Shown here: positions 42,834 through 52,106 of the stretch, in pieces
Layout: each line of letters opens with the position of its first letter
Position numbering within the stretch: the first letter of the stretch is position 1
DNA from: Thalassotalea profundi
GTDB taxonomy: Bacteria; Pseudomonadota; Gammaproteobacteria; Enterobacterales; Alteromonadaceae
Length of the DNA stretch: 64,000 nucleotides
Reading direction: 5' to 3'
Assembly: GCF_014653195.1 (NCBI RefSeq)
Contig: NZ_BNAH01000010.1
Coordinates: forward strand, 1 to 64,000
The notes under the pieces: model-generated
What the model saw: the letters and a program-made list of their open reading frames with translations, nothing else
What the model was told of the DNA's origin: nothing
The model's database searches: none
Position numbers and translations under genes: made by a program

Positions 42834-44525
42834 TTAAATACTGATTCGGCGATACTCTCTGTAAGCAGGGCTCCAAAAGTTTTGCTCAATTTTTTCAAGT
42901 AGCATTTCATCGCTAATTTCTAATGCTAAGTCTTGTTCAAAAGCAACTTTAGCAATAGCAAAAGCTATTTGTTTACTTAAATTTGAGATTTCAGTTAATG
43001 GTGGTAATAACTCACCCATACCTGTATTAGCTAAAGGAGATGATTTTGCTAATGTTTCACTCGCAACCATTAACATTTCATCAGTAATACGATTGATATT
43101 CGCCGAGATAACTCCCAAACCAATACCGGGGAAAATATAGCTATTATTACACTGGGCAATATTGAATATTTTTCCTTTATATTCGATCGGATCAAACGGA
43201 CTTCCTGTTGCAACAATAACTTCACCGTCAGTCCAATGAATCACTTGTTCAGGTGTTGCCTCTACTTGCCTTACCGGATTACTTAATGGGAAAACAATAG
43301 GCATTTCACAGTGGCTTTTCATGGTTCTGATCACTTGTTCTGTGAATAAACCAGCAACACCAGAAACACCAATTAATATATCGGGTTTAGCTTCCTGCAC
43401 TACTTCTAACAATGACGCATACGCACCAGAAATTGACCAATCAACTAGCGCACTTGCCTTCTGCACCAACTGTTGCTGAAAGTCTCGTAGTCCATCCATA
43501 CCTTCAGTTAAAAGACCAAAGCGATCGACCATATACACTTGACTGCGAGCTTGTTCAGGTGATGCTCCTTCTTTTATCATTTGAGCAATAATTTGTTCTG
43601 CGATACCACAGCCAGCAGAGCCACTTCCAACAAAGACGACTTTTTGCTGAGATAATTGTGCGCCCTTGCTATGACATGCTGCAAGTAATGTCCCTACGCT
43701 CACAGCAGCAGTACCTTGGATATCATCGTTAAAACAACAGATTTGATCGCGATAGCGAGAAAGCAATGGCATAGCATTAGGTTGTGCAAAATCTTCAAAT
43801 TGTAACATCACATGCGGCCAACGACGTTTAATGGCATTAATGAACATTTCTAAAAATTCATCATATTCTTCTTGTTCTATACGTTTATGACGCCAACCCA
43901 TATACATAGGATCATTCAATAGTTTTTCATTGTTCGTACCCACATCAAGCATCACAGGTAAACTATAAGCGGGACTAATACCACCACAAGCAGTATACAA
44001 GGATAGCTTTCCAATAGGGATCCCCATACCACCTATCCCTTGATCGCCTAACCCTAAAATGCGTTCACCATCAGTTACCACAATAATTTTAACTTTATTT
44101 TTTGTGGCATTACGTAAAATGTCATCAAGATTATGACGTTCAGCATAAGAGATAAATAAACCGCGAGAGCTACGGTATATATCTGAAAACTGCTCACATG
44201 CATCACCCACTGTTGGGGTATAAATAATAGGCATCATTTCAGTAATGTGAGCTTCAATTAACTTAAAAAACAATGTTTCGTTATTGTCTTGTATCGCTCG
44301 TAAATAGATATGTTTATTTAAATTAGTATCGAAGCTACTGTACTGCATATAAGCACGATTAACTTGCTCTTCAATTGACTCGTAACGTGGCGGTAACAAT
44401 CCCATTAAATTAAAGTTTTGTCTTTCTTTCGCAGTAAATGCACTCCCCTTGTTCAAAAGAGGTGTTTCTAAAAGAGTTGGACCTGCATACGGGATATATA
44501 AAGGGCGTTTGATGTCAGTAGTCAT
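42834..44525 (-). CDS. maeA: NAD-dependent malic enzyme
   Basis: 563 aa, matching E. coli MaeA (SfcA). It decarboxylates malate to pyruvate with NAD. Key segments are [45 protein letters not shown] with the catalytic Lys, the metal-binding [11 protein letters not shown], and the cofactor loop [14 protein letters not shown]. The sequence ends in the usual [10 protein letters not shown]. It is preceded by 346 bases that hold a possible 42-aa ORF. Confidence 0.96.
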   Translation of the reverse strand: MTTDIKRPLYIPYAGPTLLETPLLNKGSAFTAKERQNFNLMGLLPPRYESIEEQVNRAYMQYSSFDTNLNKHIYLRAIQDNNETLFFKLIEAHITEMMPIIYTPTVGDACEQFSDIYRSSRGLFISYAERHNLDDILRNATKNKVKIIVVTDGERILGLGDQGIGGMGIPIGKLSLYTACGGISPAYSLPVMLDVGTNNEKLLNDPMYMGWRHKRIEQEEYDEFLEMFINAIKRRWPHVMLQFEDFAQPNAMPLLSRYRDQICCFNDDIQGTAAVSVGTLLAACHSKGAQLSQQKVVFVGSGSAGCGIAEQIIAQMIKEGASPEQARSQVYMVDRFGLLTEGMDGLRDFQQQLVQKASALVDWSISGAYASLLEVVQEAKPDILIGVSGVAGLFTEQVIRTMKSHCEMPIVFPLSNPVRQVEATPEQVIHWTDGEVIVATGSPFDPIEYKGKIFNIAQCNNSYIFPGIGLGVISANINRITDEMLMVASETLAKSSPLANTGMGELLPPLTEISNLSKQIAFAIAKVAFEQDLALEISDEMLLEKIEQNFWSPAYREYRRISI

Positions 44526-44651
44526 AAAGTTGTTTACGCTTGCTATCTATTTGATGAATATTAAAAATTCACGATGTGAATGAGCTGGCGATAGTATAGA
44601 CGATTAAAGGTTAGTAAAAAAGAAATCAAACATTAAATTCGATCAATATTT

Positions 44652-44780
44652 CTAAAAAATCAAATGAAACCATAAAACATCAGCAAGCATCATTAACACT
44701 AACCATAAAATAGTCATACGCGCTTTACGACAAAACTGACAATCGGTGTGCCATAATTCTTTTAGTGTTTTTTTCAACAA
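44652..44780 (-). CDS. Possible 42-aa CxxC membrane protein
   Basis: An open frame in the maeA-DUF2164 gap would start with TTG at 44780 and end TAG at 44652. The product begins LKKTLKELWHTDCQFCRKAR and continues into a hydrophobic helix (ILWLVLMMLADVLWFHLIF). A basic amphipathic start, a CxxC motif and one membrane helix look protein-like rather than random. There is no strong ribosome binding site, and an internal ATG at 44717 is an alternative. The rest of 44526-44871 holds only AT-rich promoter-like DNA. Confidence 0.4.
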   Translation of the reverse strand: MLKKTLKELWHTDCQFCRKARMTILWLVLMMLADVLWFHLIF

Positions 44781-44871
44781 TGGAATGCCATATTATATAA
44801 AAAGATGAATAATAGCTGATATCAATCAAATTAACTTACCATATTCACTTGAGTGAGGCATTAAAAACAAC

Positions 44872-45108
44872 ATGGATTTTTCACCGCAAAAAAAAGAACT
44901 CTTAATTAATAAGTTACAACACTATTTTTCACGTGAGTTAGACTTTGAACTTGAGCAATTTGACGCCGACTTTTTATTGGACTTTATCTGTAAAGAATTA
45001 GGAGGGCACTTCTATAATCAAGGTTTATATGACACACAAGCTTTAATATCACAACGTTTTGACGTTATCTCTGATGATATATTTCAATTAGAAAGGCCCG
45101 CAGATTAA
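44872..45108 (+). CDS. DUF2164 family protein
   Basis: 78 aa, soluble and acidic. The FSPQKKELLINKLQHYFSRELDFELEQFDADFLLDFICKELGGHFYNQGL layout is that of DUF2164, a small conserved family of unknown function in proteobacteria. It lies upstream of nnrS in the same direction with about 97 bases between, where an FNR-like box occurs, so it is probably a separate transcript. Confidence 0.8.
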   Translation: MDFSPQKKELLINKLQHYFSRELDFELEQFDADFLLDFICKELGGHFYNQGLYDTQALISQRFDVISDDIFQLERPAD

Positions 45109-45121
45109 ATCCGACAAAATA

Positions 45122-45135
45122 TTGATCTACATCGT
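45122..45135 (+). promoter_or_regulatory. FNR/DNR-like box upstream of nnrS
   Basis: TTGATCTACATCGT matches TTGAT-N4-ATCAA at 8 of 10 defined positions and lies 70 bases before the NnrS start. NnrS genes are commonly controlled by FNR/CRP-type NO or oxygen regulators (NnrR, DNR), which supports it. Confidence 0.5.
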
Positions 45136-45205
45136 ACCTATTTAATAAAAAAGGTCTTATGATTAATGCAAATACCTTTGTTGTAATACCTAAGTTTTAA
45201 TAAAA

Positions 45206-46411
45206 ATGATGCAAATTACCGATCTTAAACAAGAGCAGAAAATACCGCCAATTTTACGTTTAGGCTTCCGCCCTTTCTTTTTATTCGGCAGCGCTTTTTC
45301 TGTGTTTTCAATTTTAGCTTGGCTACTTTTATTAGAAACAACGCTCATCTTTTCCCCTTTTGGCGGAGGCTTATGGTGGCACATCCATGAAATGATATTC
45401 GGCTTCTTTATCGCAATTGTTACTGGTTTTTTATTAACAGCTGTACAAAATTGGACTGGAATCCCTGGTATTAAAGGAAAAACATTACTCTTTCTTGTTA
45501 TAATTTGGGGCTTAGGCCGAATAGTAATGAGCGTACCAGAGCTTTTAGGACAGAGCATGTCATCTATTATTGATCTTAGCTTTTTGCCTATAGTCGCTTT
45601 TATTTTAGCTAAGCCTATTTGTGCTATTAAGCAATATCGTAACCTTTTTTTTGTACCTCTATTACTAGTTTTTTCATTAATTAACTTAGAAATGCATTTA
45701 GCCGTTTATTCACCTGAGCTGGTTTCATTGAAGTATGCTGGTTATGCTGGTGTTATTATGGTTAGTTTTCTCATTTCCGTGATGGCCGGCAGAGTAACAC
45801 CAATGTTTACTGCTAACGGCACCCAAACACCTAAAGCAAGCCCAAGCCCTTTCTTAGATAAAGTAGCTAACGGATCGATTGCTGTTTTAGGGTTAATACT
45901 AATATTAGCCCCATTTATGGCCATTAATTACACTGTATTTGGTTTAGTCTCAATATCTGCAGGTATCACTCAGCTAATAAGACAATATAGATGGCGGCCA
46001 TGGATAACCTTAAGAGTACCTTTATTATGGTCATTACATGTTGGGATCTTACTTTTAGGCATTGGGTTAATTGTTTTAGGATTTAGTTATTCCTTGGGCG
46101 GGTTAAGCGTCAATCATGCCTGGCACTTAGTAACCATAGGAGCAATGGCAACTACAGTACTTGCAATGATTGCTAGAGTATCATTAGGGCATACAGGCCG
46201 CCCATTAACTCCACCTAAATTAATGTCATTTGCTTTTATAATACTAGTTTTTTCAGCACTAGTTCGAAGTTTTGCTCCTTGGGCTTGGCCTGAACATTAT
46301 AATATAATTCTTAGTATTGCTGGTTTATCATGGATATTATCATTTATGATTTTTATTTTTTTCTATGGTCCTATGATGCTTATGCCACGTGTAGACGGTA
46401 GACCAGGTTAA
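45206..46411 (+). CDS. nnrS: NnrS family haem-copper membrane protein
   Basis: 401 aa with about 12 membrane helices. Conserved His residues occur in WWHIHEMIFGF and later in VNHAWHLVTIGAM and LGHTGRP, and the GRVTPMFTANG segment is typical. NnrS proteins bind haem and copper and protect against nitrosative stress during NO exposure; the exact chemistry is not settled. Two adjacent ATGs (45206, 45209) are possible starts. A 2-hydroxyacid dehydrogenase follows after 38 bases. No nitrite or NO reductase genes are in the window. Confidence 0.92.
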   Translation: MMQITDLKQEQKIPPILRLGFRPFFLFGSAFSVFSILAWLLLLETTLIFSPFGGGLWWHIHEMIFGFFIAIVTGFLLTAVQNWTGIPGIKGKTLLFLVIIWGLGRIVMSVPELLGQSMSSIIDLSFLPIVAFILAKPICAIKQYRNLFFVPLLLVFSLINLEMHLAVYSPELVSLKYAGYAGVIMVSFLISVMAGRVTPMFTANGTQTPKASPSPFLDKVANGSIAVLGLILILAPFMAINYTVFGLVSISAGITQLIRQYRWRPWITLRVPLLWSLHVGILLLGIGLIVLGFSYSLGGLSVNHAWHLVTIGAMATTVLAMIARVSLGHTGRPLTPPKLMSFAFIILVFSALVRSFAPWAWPEHYNIILSIAGLSWILSFMIFIFFYGPMMLMPRVDGRPG

Positions 46412-46449
46412 CGATTAAAAATCGAATTACTTCATTAAGGATATTATTA

Positions 46450-47415
46450 ATGCACGCGGTGTTTTTGGATCAGAAAACCTTTAGTGACCAACTTTCTTTT
46501 AACGCAATCAAAGATCAGGTAACTGAGCTTACTTGTTATCCATTAACAACAGAAAAGCAAGTGCTCTCCCATTGCCAAGACGCTGACATTATTATCACTA
46601 ATAAAGTTAGGTTAACTAAAGAAGTGTTAAATCAGTTACCTAAGTTGTCTCTTATTTGTATTGCTGCAACAGGCACTAATAATGTTGATTTAATAACAGC
46701 TAAAAACCTAGGTATTACGGTCTCTAATGTACGTGGCTATTCAACACCTTCGGTAACACAATATGTTTTTGCTCAAATATTAGCGTATTTTAGTCAAACT
46801 CATCAGCATGATAACAATGTGAAAGAAGGAAGGTGGCAAACACACCACTCTTTCTGCTATCACGGTGATGGCAGCACTGAAATTTCCGAAAAAACGCTAG
46901 CGATTGTTGGTTATGGTGAATTAGGAAAAGGAGTAGCTAAAGTCGCAAATGCCTTTGGCATGAAAGTATTAGTTGCTGAAAGACCAAATGCCAACAAAAT
47001 TCGAGAGGGAAGAGTAAGTTTCACCTGCGCATTACAACAAGCAGACGTATTAACATTGCATTGTCCAGAAAACGAACAAACTAAAGGGTTAATTAATACC
47101 GACTCATTAGCACTAATGAAACCTACAGCTATGTTAATTAACACCGCTAGAGGTGCAATTATTGATAATATTGCGTTAATAAAAGCCTTAAAAAATAAGC
47201 GGATTGCTTATGCCGCACTTGATGTATTAGACCAAGAACCTCCCCCTGCTGAGCACCCTCTACTACAATATAAATTGCAAAATAATAATTCAAATTTATC
47301 AATTACCGCACATATTGCCTGGGCAAGTATTGAATCGCAACAACGTTTGCTTAATTTAATTGCTCAAAATATTGCTGACTTCAAAGTAGGTAAAACGACA
47401 AATTGCGTTGTTTAA
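46450..47415 (+). CDS. D-2-hydroxyacid dehydrogenase (HprA-like)
   Basis: 321 aa. The NAD-binding fold holds VGYGELGKGVAKVANAFGMKVLVAER. The catalytic residues are Arg in NTARGAIID, Glu in LDQEPP and His in ITAHIAW, so the enzyme should be active. It resembles glycerate/hydroxypyruvate dehydrogenases, reducing 2-keto acids with NADH. The substrate cannot be set from sequence. It follows nnrS by 38 bases and may be co-transcribed. Confidence 0.9.
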   Translation: MHAVFLDQKTFSDQLSFNAIKDQVTELTCYPLTTEKQVLSHCQDADIIITNKVRLTKEVLNQLPKLSLICIAATGTNNVDLITAKNLGITVSNVRGYSTPSVTQYVFAQILAYFSQTHQHDNNVKEGRWQTHHSFCYHGDGSTEISEKTLAIVGYGELGKGVAKVANAFGMKVLVAERPNANKIREGRVSFTCALQQADVLTLHCPENEQTKGLINTDSLALMKPTAMLINTARGAIIDNIALIKALKNKRIAYAALDVLDQEPPPAEHPLLQYKLQNNNSNLSITAHIAWASIESQQRLLNLIAQNIADFKVGKTTNCVV

Positions 47416-47513
47416 TTGTAGTTATTTATTAGTTTTATTGGATATACATGGACTTTTAACAATCAGGCTTTTATGATTTAGCGTATTATAAATATAATTA
47501 TTTCAAGAGATAT

Positions 47514-49913
47514 TTGATGAAAAAGCTTTGGTTTGTCTTAGTTTTTACCTTTGTTGCATTAATAGGTTGCAACGGTAGTTCTGGCGAAAACACCACCGTT
47601 ACTGACGGCACAACCGTCGCTGCAACCCTACAGTTACAAACCCTCAATGCCAGTGATGAAACTCAATCTAGTTTTGATAAAGAAAGTCAGATCACGGTAC
47701 AAGCGACAGTACTAGACAGTAGTAACTCGCCAATCGCTAATCGCCGAGTTAATTTTAATGCCGATTTAGGTGAGCTATCTGCATCCTCTCGTTTAACTAA
47801 TGCTCTTGGCATTGCAGAAATAACCATTAGTAACCCTGAATTGATATTAAGTGCAGGGACAGCTTCAGCAACAGTCGATACACTCAATGAAATCGTTGAT
47901 TATGAATTCATTAATAATGAAATCAGTACAATTATCCCTAGCCTATCATTAACAATGAATGTTAATGGTGTTGCAAGTAACCAATTAAAAGCTGACGAAC
48001 AAGCACAATTATTAATTACCTTAACAGATGAAAGTTACCAGCCAATAGCTAATGAACTCGTCAGCATTACTGCTGATGTAGGTACATTAAATGCGACTAC
48101 AGCACTGACAAAAAATAATGGCTCAGCGATAGTCACTTTAACCAGCGACGGCTCTATTGGTGCGGGTGTTATTACCGTTTCTTTAGTGGATGACAGTACA
48201 ACGAGTTCACGTATTAATTATGAAATTGTAGCTGCTGACACAGTGATCAATGACGATGTTCGTATCGGTTACTTTGATACAAGTGGAGACTTCCTAGAAG
48301 GAAAAATAGCCACATCAATCACTAACAATATCATTAGTGCTGGCGGTACTTTAGGTATATATGTTGACTTAATAGACAGTAATAATAATCGCATTAGTAC
48401 ACCAACCCCTGTAACCTTTACTTCAAACTGCGTTAGTAATGACACTGCAACAATTGACGAAACAGTATTCACTATTAGAGGTAAAGCAAGTGCTACTTTT
48501 GAAGATTTAAATTGCGCGGGCATTAGCGGTAGTGATGATGTTATTGTTGCTTCAGTAACCGTTAATGGCAATACTAAAACTGCATCAGAAGTTATTGTTA
48601 TCCAAGGTGAACAATTAGGCTCGATTGAGTTTGTCTCATCATCACCTAATAGCATTGTATTAAAAGGTAGTGGCGGTCAGGAAACTTCTACTTTAACTTT
48701 TGTTGTTAAAAGTGCTTTAGGTAATCTATTGCCTCAACAAGAAGTTGAGTTTAGTTTAGACACCCAAGTCGGCGGTATTAGCTTAAGCCGCTTCTCAGGC
48801 TTAACCAATAGCCAGGGATTAATAACAACTCAGGTGATATCAGGTACTACCCCGACAGTTGTTCGTGTTACAGCTTCAGCCACAATGACTAACGATGGAT
48901 CAACGAGTACCGTTCAAACTCAATCAAACGAACTCTCAATTAATACAGGACTACCTGAGCAAAGTAGTTTTACAATTGCTTCCAGTACCATTAACCCTGA
49001 AGCAAGTACTATTGGAGAAAAATCAACGATTACTGCGTGGTTAGCAGATAGTTTTAACAACCCAGTTCCTGATGGCACAAGCATTAATTTTACTACAGAA
49101 GGGGGAAGTATTCAGCCAAGCTGTAATACCGTAGGTGGTAGTTGCTCAGTTGAATGGACTTCAAATGGCTCATTATTTTCTGATCATCGTAGTACCATAT
49201 TAGCAACAGCTTCTGGGCATGAAACTTTCTACGATAGCAACGGTAACAATACTTTTGATGAAAATGATGGTATTGCTGTTACTAATGCTAGCGTATCTTC
49301 TGGATTTGGACGTCAATCACCGTTAGCCTCAGGCTTTGTTGATATGTCGGAAGCTTGGCGAGATGATAATGAAAACTTAGTCAAAGACGCAAACGAAGTG
49401 ATATTTTTTGACGACAATGGTGATGGTGCATTTAGCCCCGCCGATGGCAAATTTAATGGTCCGCAATGTAGTGGCGATTTGTGTGATGAACAGGCTAAAA
49501 AGTCAACACTTCGTAAAGCGTTAGTACTTATTATGTCGAGTGCAAACAACCCAAGTTACATATTGTCTAGCGAAGATGATACTATAATTTATCAAAACTC
49601 CGATGGTAGTAGTATTGCATTACCAAGTATTGCAGACGGTAGTTCACTTGCATTAAAATTTAGCTTTGCAGATAGTGCATTGCAAACTTTACCTATGGGG
49701 TCAAACGTTTCCGTTGCGCTTGAAGTTGGCTCGCTAACAGGCACCACTTCTTATGATGTTGGAAATACGGGCAGTAGTGGCTATAAAAGTATTAGTTTTT
49801 CTATTGAAAATGAGCTAGGAAATGCCCCTGAAACTGGTCGTTTAACCATCACTATTTCAACACCCAACACCCTGGATAATATTGTTATTAATAAAGAAAT
49901 TTCGTTGCCTTAG
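47514..49913 (+). CDS. Large Ig-like (Big_1-type) surface lipoprotein
   Basis: 799 aa. A lipoprotein signal with LIGC (Cys at about residue 19) is followed by several invasin-like Ig modules of about 100 residues (pattern SQITVQATVLDSSNSPIANRRVNF...LTNALGIAEITIS, repeated near 160, 290, 380 and 490). A region near 570-650 is rich in Asp/Asn loops (DSNGNNTFDENDG, DDNENLVKDANEV, DDNGDGAFSPADG) that look calcium-binding. It is probably a cell-surface or periplasmic structural protein. A strong terminator follows. Confidence 0.85.
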   Translation: MMKKLWFVLVFTFVALIGCNGSSGENTTVTDGTTVAATLQLQTLNASDETQSSFDKESQITVQATVLDSSNSPIANRRVNFNADLGELSASSRLTNALGIAEITISNPELILSAGTASATVDTLNEIVDYEFINNEISTIIPSLSLTMNVNGVASNQLKADEQAQLLITLTDESYQPIANELVSITADVGTLNATTALTKNNGSAIVTLTSDGSIGAGVITVSLVDDSTTSSRINYEIVAADTVINDDVRIGYFDTSGDFLEGKIATSITNNIISAGGTLGIYVDLIDSNNNRISTPTPVTFTSNCVSNDTATIDETVFTIRGKASATFEDLNCAGISGSDDVIVASVTVNGNTKTASEVIVIQGEQLGSIEFVSSSPNSIVLKGSGGQETSTLTFVVKSALGNLLPQQEVEFSLDTQVGGISLSRFSGLTNSQGLITTQVISGTTPTVVRVTASATMTNDGSTSTVQTQSNELSINTGLPEQSSFTIASSTINPEASTIGEKSTITAWLADSFNNPVPDGTSINFTTEGGSIQPSCNTVGGSCSVEWTSNGSLFSDHRSTILATASGHETFYDSNGNNTFDENDGIAVTNASVSSGFGRQSPLASGFVDMSEAWRDDNENLVKDANEVIFFDDNGDGAFSPADGKFNGPQCSGDLCDEQAKKSTLRKALVLIMSSANNPSYILSSEDDTIIYQNSDGSSIALPSIADGSSLALKFSFADSALQTLPMGSNVSVALEVGSLTGTTSYDVGNTGSSGYKSISFSIENELGNAPETGRLTITISTPNTLDNIVINKEISLP

Positions 49914-49949
49914 TCGCTACGACTTTTTTATTAAATATAAAACTAAAAT

Positions 49950-49985
49950 AAACACCCCAAGCTATCTTATTATCTTGGGGTGTTT
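49950..49985. terminator. Bidirectional terminator
   Basis: AAACACCCCAAG and CTTGGGGTGTTT form a perfect 12-bp stem with a 12-base loop, followed by CTTTTT. It separates the convergent Ig-like gene and the oxidase gene. Confidence 0.9.
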
Positions 49986-49997
49986 CTTTTTAATGTA

Positions 49998-51347
49998 CTA
50001 AAACCACTGATCTTTAATTTTTCCATAATGAAAAAATCCCCATTGTCCCACTCGTCTTAAGGGAGCAAAAGGAAACGTTGGCAACGGTTTATTATATAAA
50101 GGTAAATCAGGTAGTGTTTTTTCTGCAACTTTTTCTGCTAAGCGCTTTCCTGCTTGCGCCGAGAAAGAAACCCCACTACCGCAATAGCCCATCGAATAAA
50201 AAACATTTTTTTGTTCGTTTTGATAAATATGCGGTAAATCATCTAGCGCCATACAAATCCAACCTGACCACGCATAGGCAATATTGAGTGATTGTAAAGC
50301 AGGGAAACTAGTTTTCAAAATCGATAATAAGCGATTAGCATAATAGGGATCTTCAGCCGATTTACCCGTAATGGCACCTCGCCCACCAAATAAGATACGA
50401 TTGTCTGGTAGTTTACGATAGTAATATTTTAGTTCTCGTGTATCCATAACCACGTTATTAGTTAAAAAATTGCTCGCGGCAATTTGCTCATCTGATAACG
50501 GTTCCGTAACAATAATTTGAGAGAGTACAGGTAACGTTTTATTGGTAATTAATGGATGAAAACCTTTCGGTGTATAACCATTGGTGGCAATAACGACTTT
50601 ATCTGCTGTAACAGTGCCATTAGGTGTCACCAAACGGTGTTGACTATCTTTTTTGTTATCTGAATGTAACCAATGTTCGACCGGTGAACCTGTATGTATC
50701 TTTACACCAGCATTTCTGGCAAATTTTTGATAGCCCCATGCTAACTTTAAGGGATTTAACCCAAAACCATCTTGATATCGAATAGCACCATAAGCATTTT
50801 GATCCGCCATATATTGCTGATGCAACTCTTCTCGTGACAAAATTTGCACATCATAATTAAACATCTTTTGCTGGAGTTTGGCTAATGCGATTAAATCATC
50901 TAGCTTATTAGCTTTATGAGCTATTTTTATATAACCCATAGATTGTTTGTCGCAATCTATACCTTCATCAATTAACTGATTTACCGTAGCAACACCAGAA
51001 GCCATTTCGTTATAGATACCACGCATAACTTCTTCGCCCCATTGTTGCTGCATAGTTACAAACGATTTTCTACCCGAAGACTTTAAAATAAAGCCGGCAT
51101 TACGTCCGCTACATCCCCATGCGGTTTGATTAGCTTCAAGTATATGCGCTTTGATCCCATGTTCTCGAGCTAAATGTAATGCACATGAAAGTCCTGTATA
51201 ACCGGCACCAACTATAGCAACGTCAACATGTATATCTTGAGCAATAGCACCATCATCTTTTGGTGCATTACCAGCTGTTTTGGCCCAGTAACTATTTGGA
51301 TAAGGTTCGAAGCAACCTGGTGATTTATGATGAAGGGGGTCGTACAT
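49998..51347 (-). CDS. FAD-dependent amine oxidase, PuuB-like
   Basis: 449 aa, cytoplasmic. The DAO fold has the FAD-binding VAIVGAGYTGLSCALHLARE near residue 44 and the HAFILEA-like HILEANQTAWGCSGRNAGFI segment typical of the PuuB/OrdL group. The C-terminal VFYSMGYCGSGVSFSAQAGKRLAE closes the FAD site. PuuB oxidises gamma-glutamylputrescine; related enzymes act on other amines. No other puu gene is present, so the substrate is uncertain. It is divergent from the GNAT gene. Confidence 0.85.
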   Translation of the reverse strand: MYDPLHHKSPGCFEPYPNSYWAKTAGNAPKDDGAIAQDIHVDVAIVGAGYTGLSCALHLAREHGIKAHILEANQTAWGCSGRNAGFILKSSGRKSFVTMQQQWGEEVMRGIYNEMASGVATVNQLIDEGIDCDKQSMGYIKIAHKANKLDDLIALAKLQQKMFNYDVQILSREELHQQYMADQNAYGAIRYQDGFGLNPLKLAWGYQKFARNAGVKIHTGSPVEHWLHSDNKKDSQHRLVTPNGTVTADKVVIATNGYTPKGFHPLITNKTLPVLSQIIVTEPLSDEQIAASNFLTNNVVMDTRELKYYYRKLPDNRILFGGRGAITGKSAEDPYYANRLLSILKTSFPALQSLNIAYAWSGWICMALDDLPHIYQNEQKNVFYSMGYCGSGVSFSAQAGKRLAEKVAEKTLPDLPLYNKPLPTFPFAPLRRVGQWGFFHYGKIKDQWF

Positions 51348-51453
51348 GTTTTTACCAAAATAACAAAAGTTTATCTTAACCTACAATATCTTAGAAAAGC
51401 TTGATAAGCTATTAACCTTAATAAATTAATTCGAAATAATGTACCTATAATTT

Positions 51454-52038
51454 ATGCTGAAAACGGAACGAAATGCTCAAGCCAACATGCTTTACCGTGA
51501 AATGTCGCCAGAGGATTTTCATGGGATCATTAAACTTGCAACAAAAGTACACGGCGAAGGTTATATGGATGAAGTGGTGTTACGCCAATGGTATAAAAAA
51601 GGTGTATATCATAATATTAATGCAAGCTTTGTCGCTTATTGTGACAATTTGCTCGTAGGCTTTCGAATAACCTATGCACAGCAACAATGGATGATAGATC
51701 AATGGTGTACTCCTGAATCTTGGTCAGTTTCACCTGAACACGTTTGTTATTTCAAATGTAATACTGTCGATGAAAACTATAGGGGGTTCGGTGTTGGTTC
51801 GCAGTTATTATCACTCGCAATTGAAGCGGCTAAGAAACAAGGCTCATTAGCGGGGGTAAGTCATTTATGGCGCCAAAGTCCCGGCAATAGCGCAGTAAAA
51901 TATTTTAGTAAATGTGGTGGCCAACTCATTAAAAATCATCCTGAACGGTGGAATGAACTGAGTCAAGAAGGCTATGTATGCCCTGTCTGCGATAATGACT
52001 GCCACTGTGTTGCCGCGGAGATGATTATAAATTTTTAA
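51454..52038 (+). CDS. GNAT family N-acetyltransferase
   Basis: 194 aa. The acyl-CoA-binding loop is NYRGFGVGSQLLSLAIEAAKKQG (R/QxxGxG/A type). The C-terminus carries CPVCDNDCHC, a Cys/His cluster likely to bind a metal, which is unusual for the family. There are two possible starts, 51454 and an ATG at 51487. The substrate is unknown. It lies between the divergent PuuB-like gene and the convergent aminotransferase gene. Confidence 0.85.
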   Translation: MLKTERNAQANMLYREMSPEDFHGIIKLATKVHGEGYMDEVVLRQWYKKGVYHNINASFVAYCDNLLVGFRITYAQQQWMIDQWCTPESWSVSPEHVCYFKCNTVDENYRGFGVGSQLLSLAIEAAKKQGSLAGVSHLWRQSPGNSAVKYFSKCGGQLIKNHPERWNELSQEGYVCPVCDNDCHCVAAEMIINF

Positions 52039-52061
52039 TACGCTATAGAAAGTGATGTGTC

Positions 52062-52095
52062 GCAGACTTTTGATGTACAGGTTTCTAGAGTCTGC
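52062..52095. terminator. Possible bidirectional terminator
   Basis: GCAGACT and AGTCTGC pair around a 20-base loop, between the convergent GNAT and aminotransferase genes. There is no strong T-run. Confidence 0.4.
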
Positions 52096-52106
52096 AACCT
52101 TATAGT

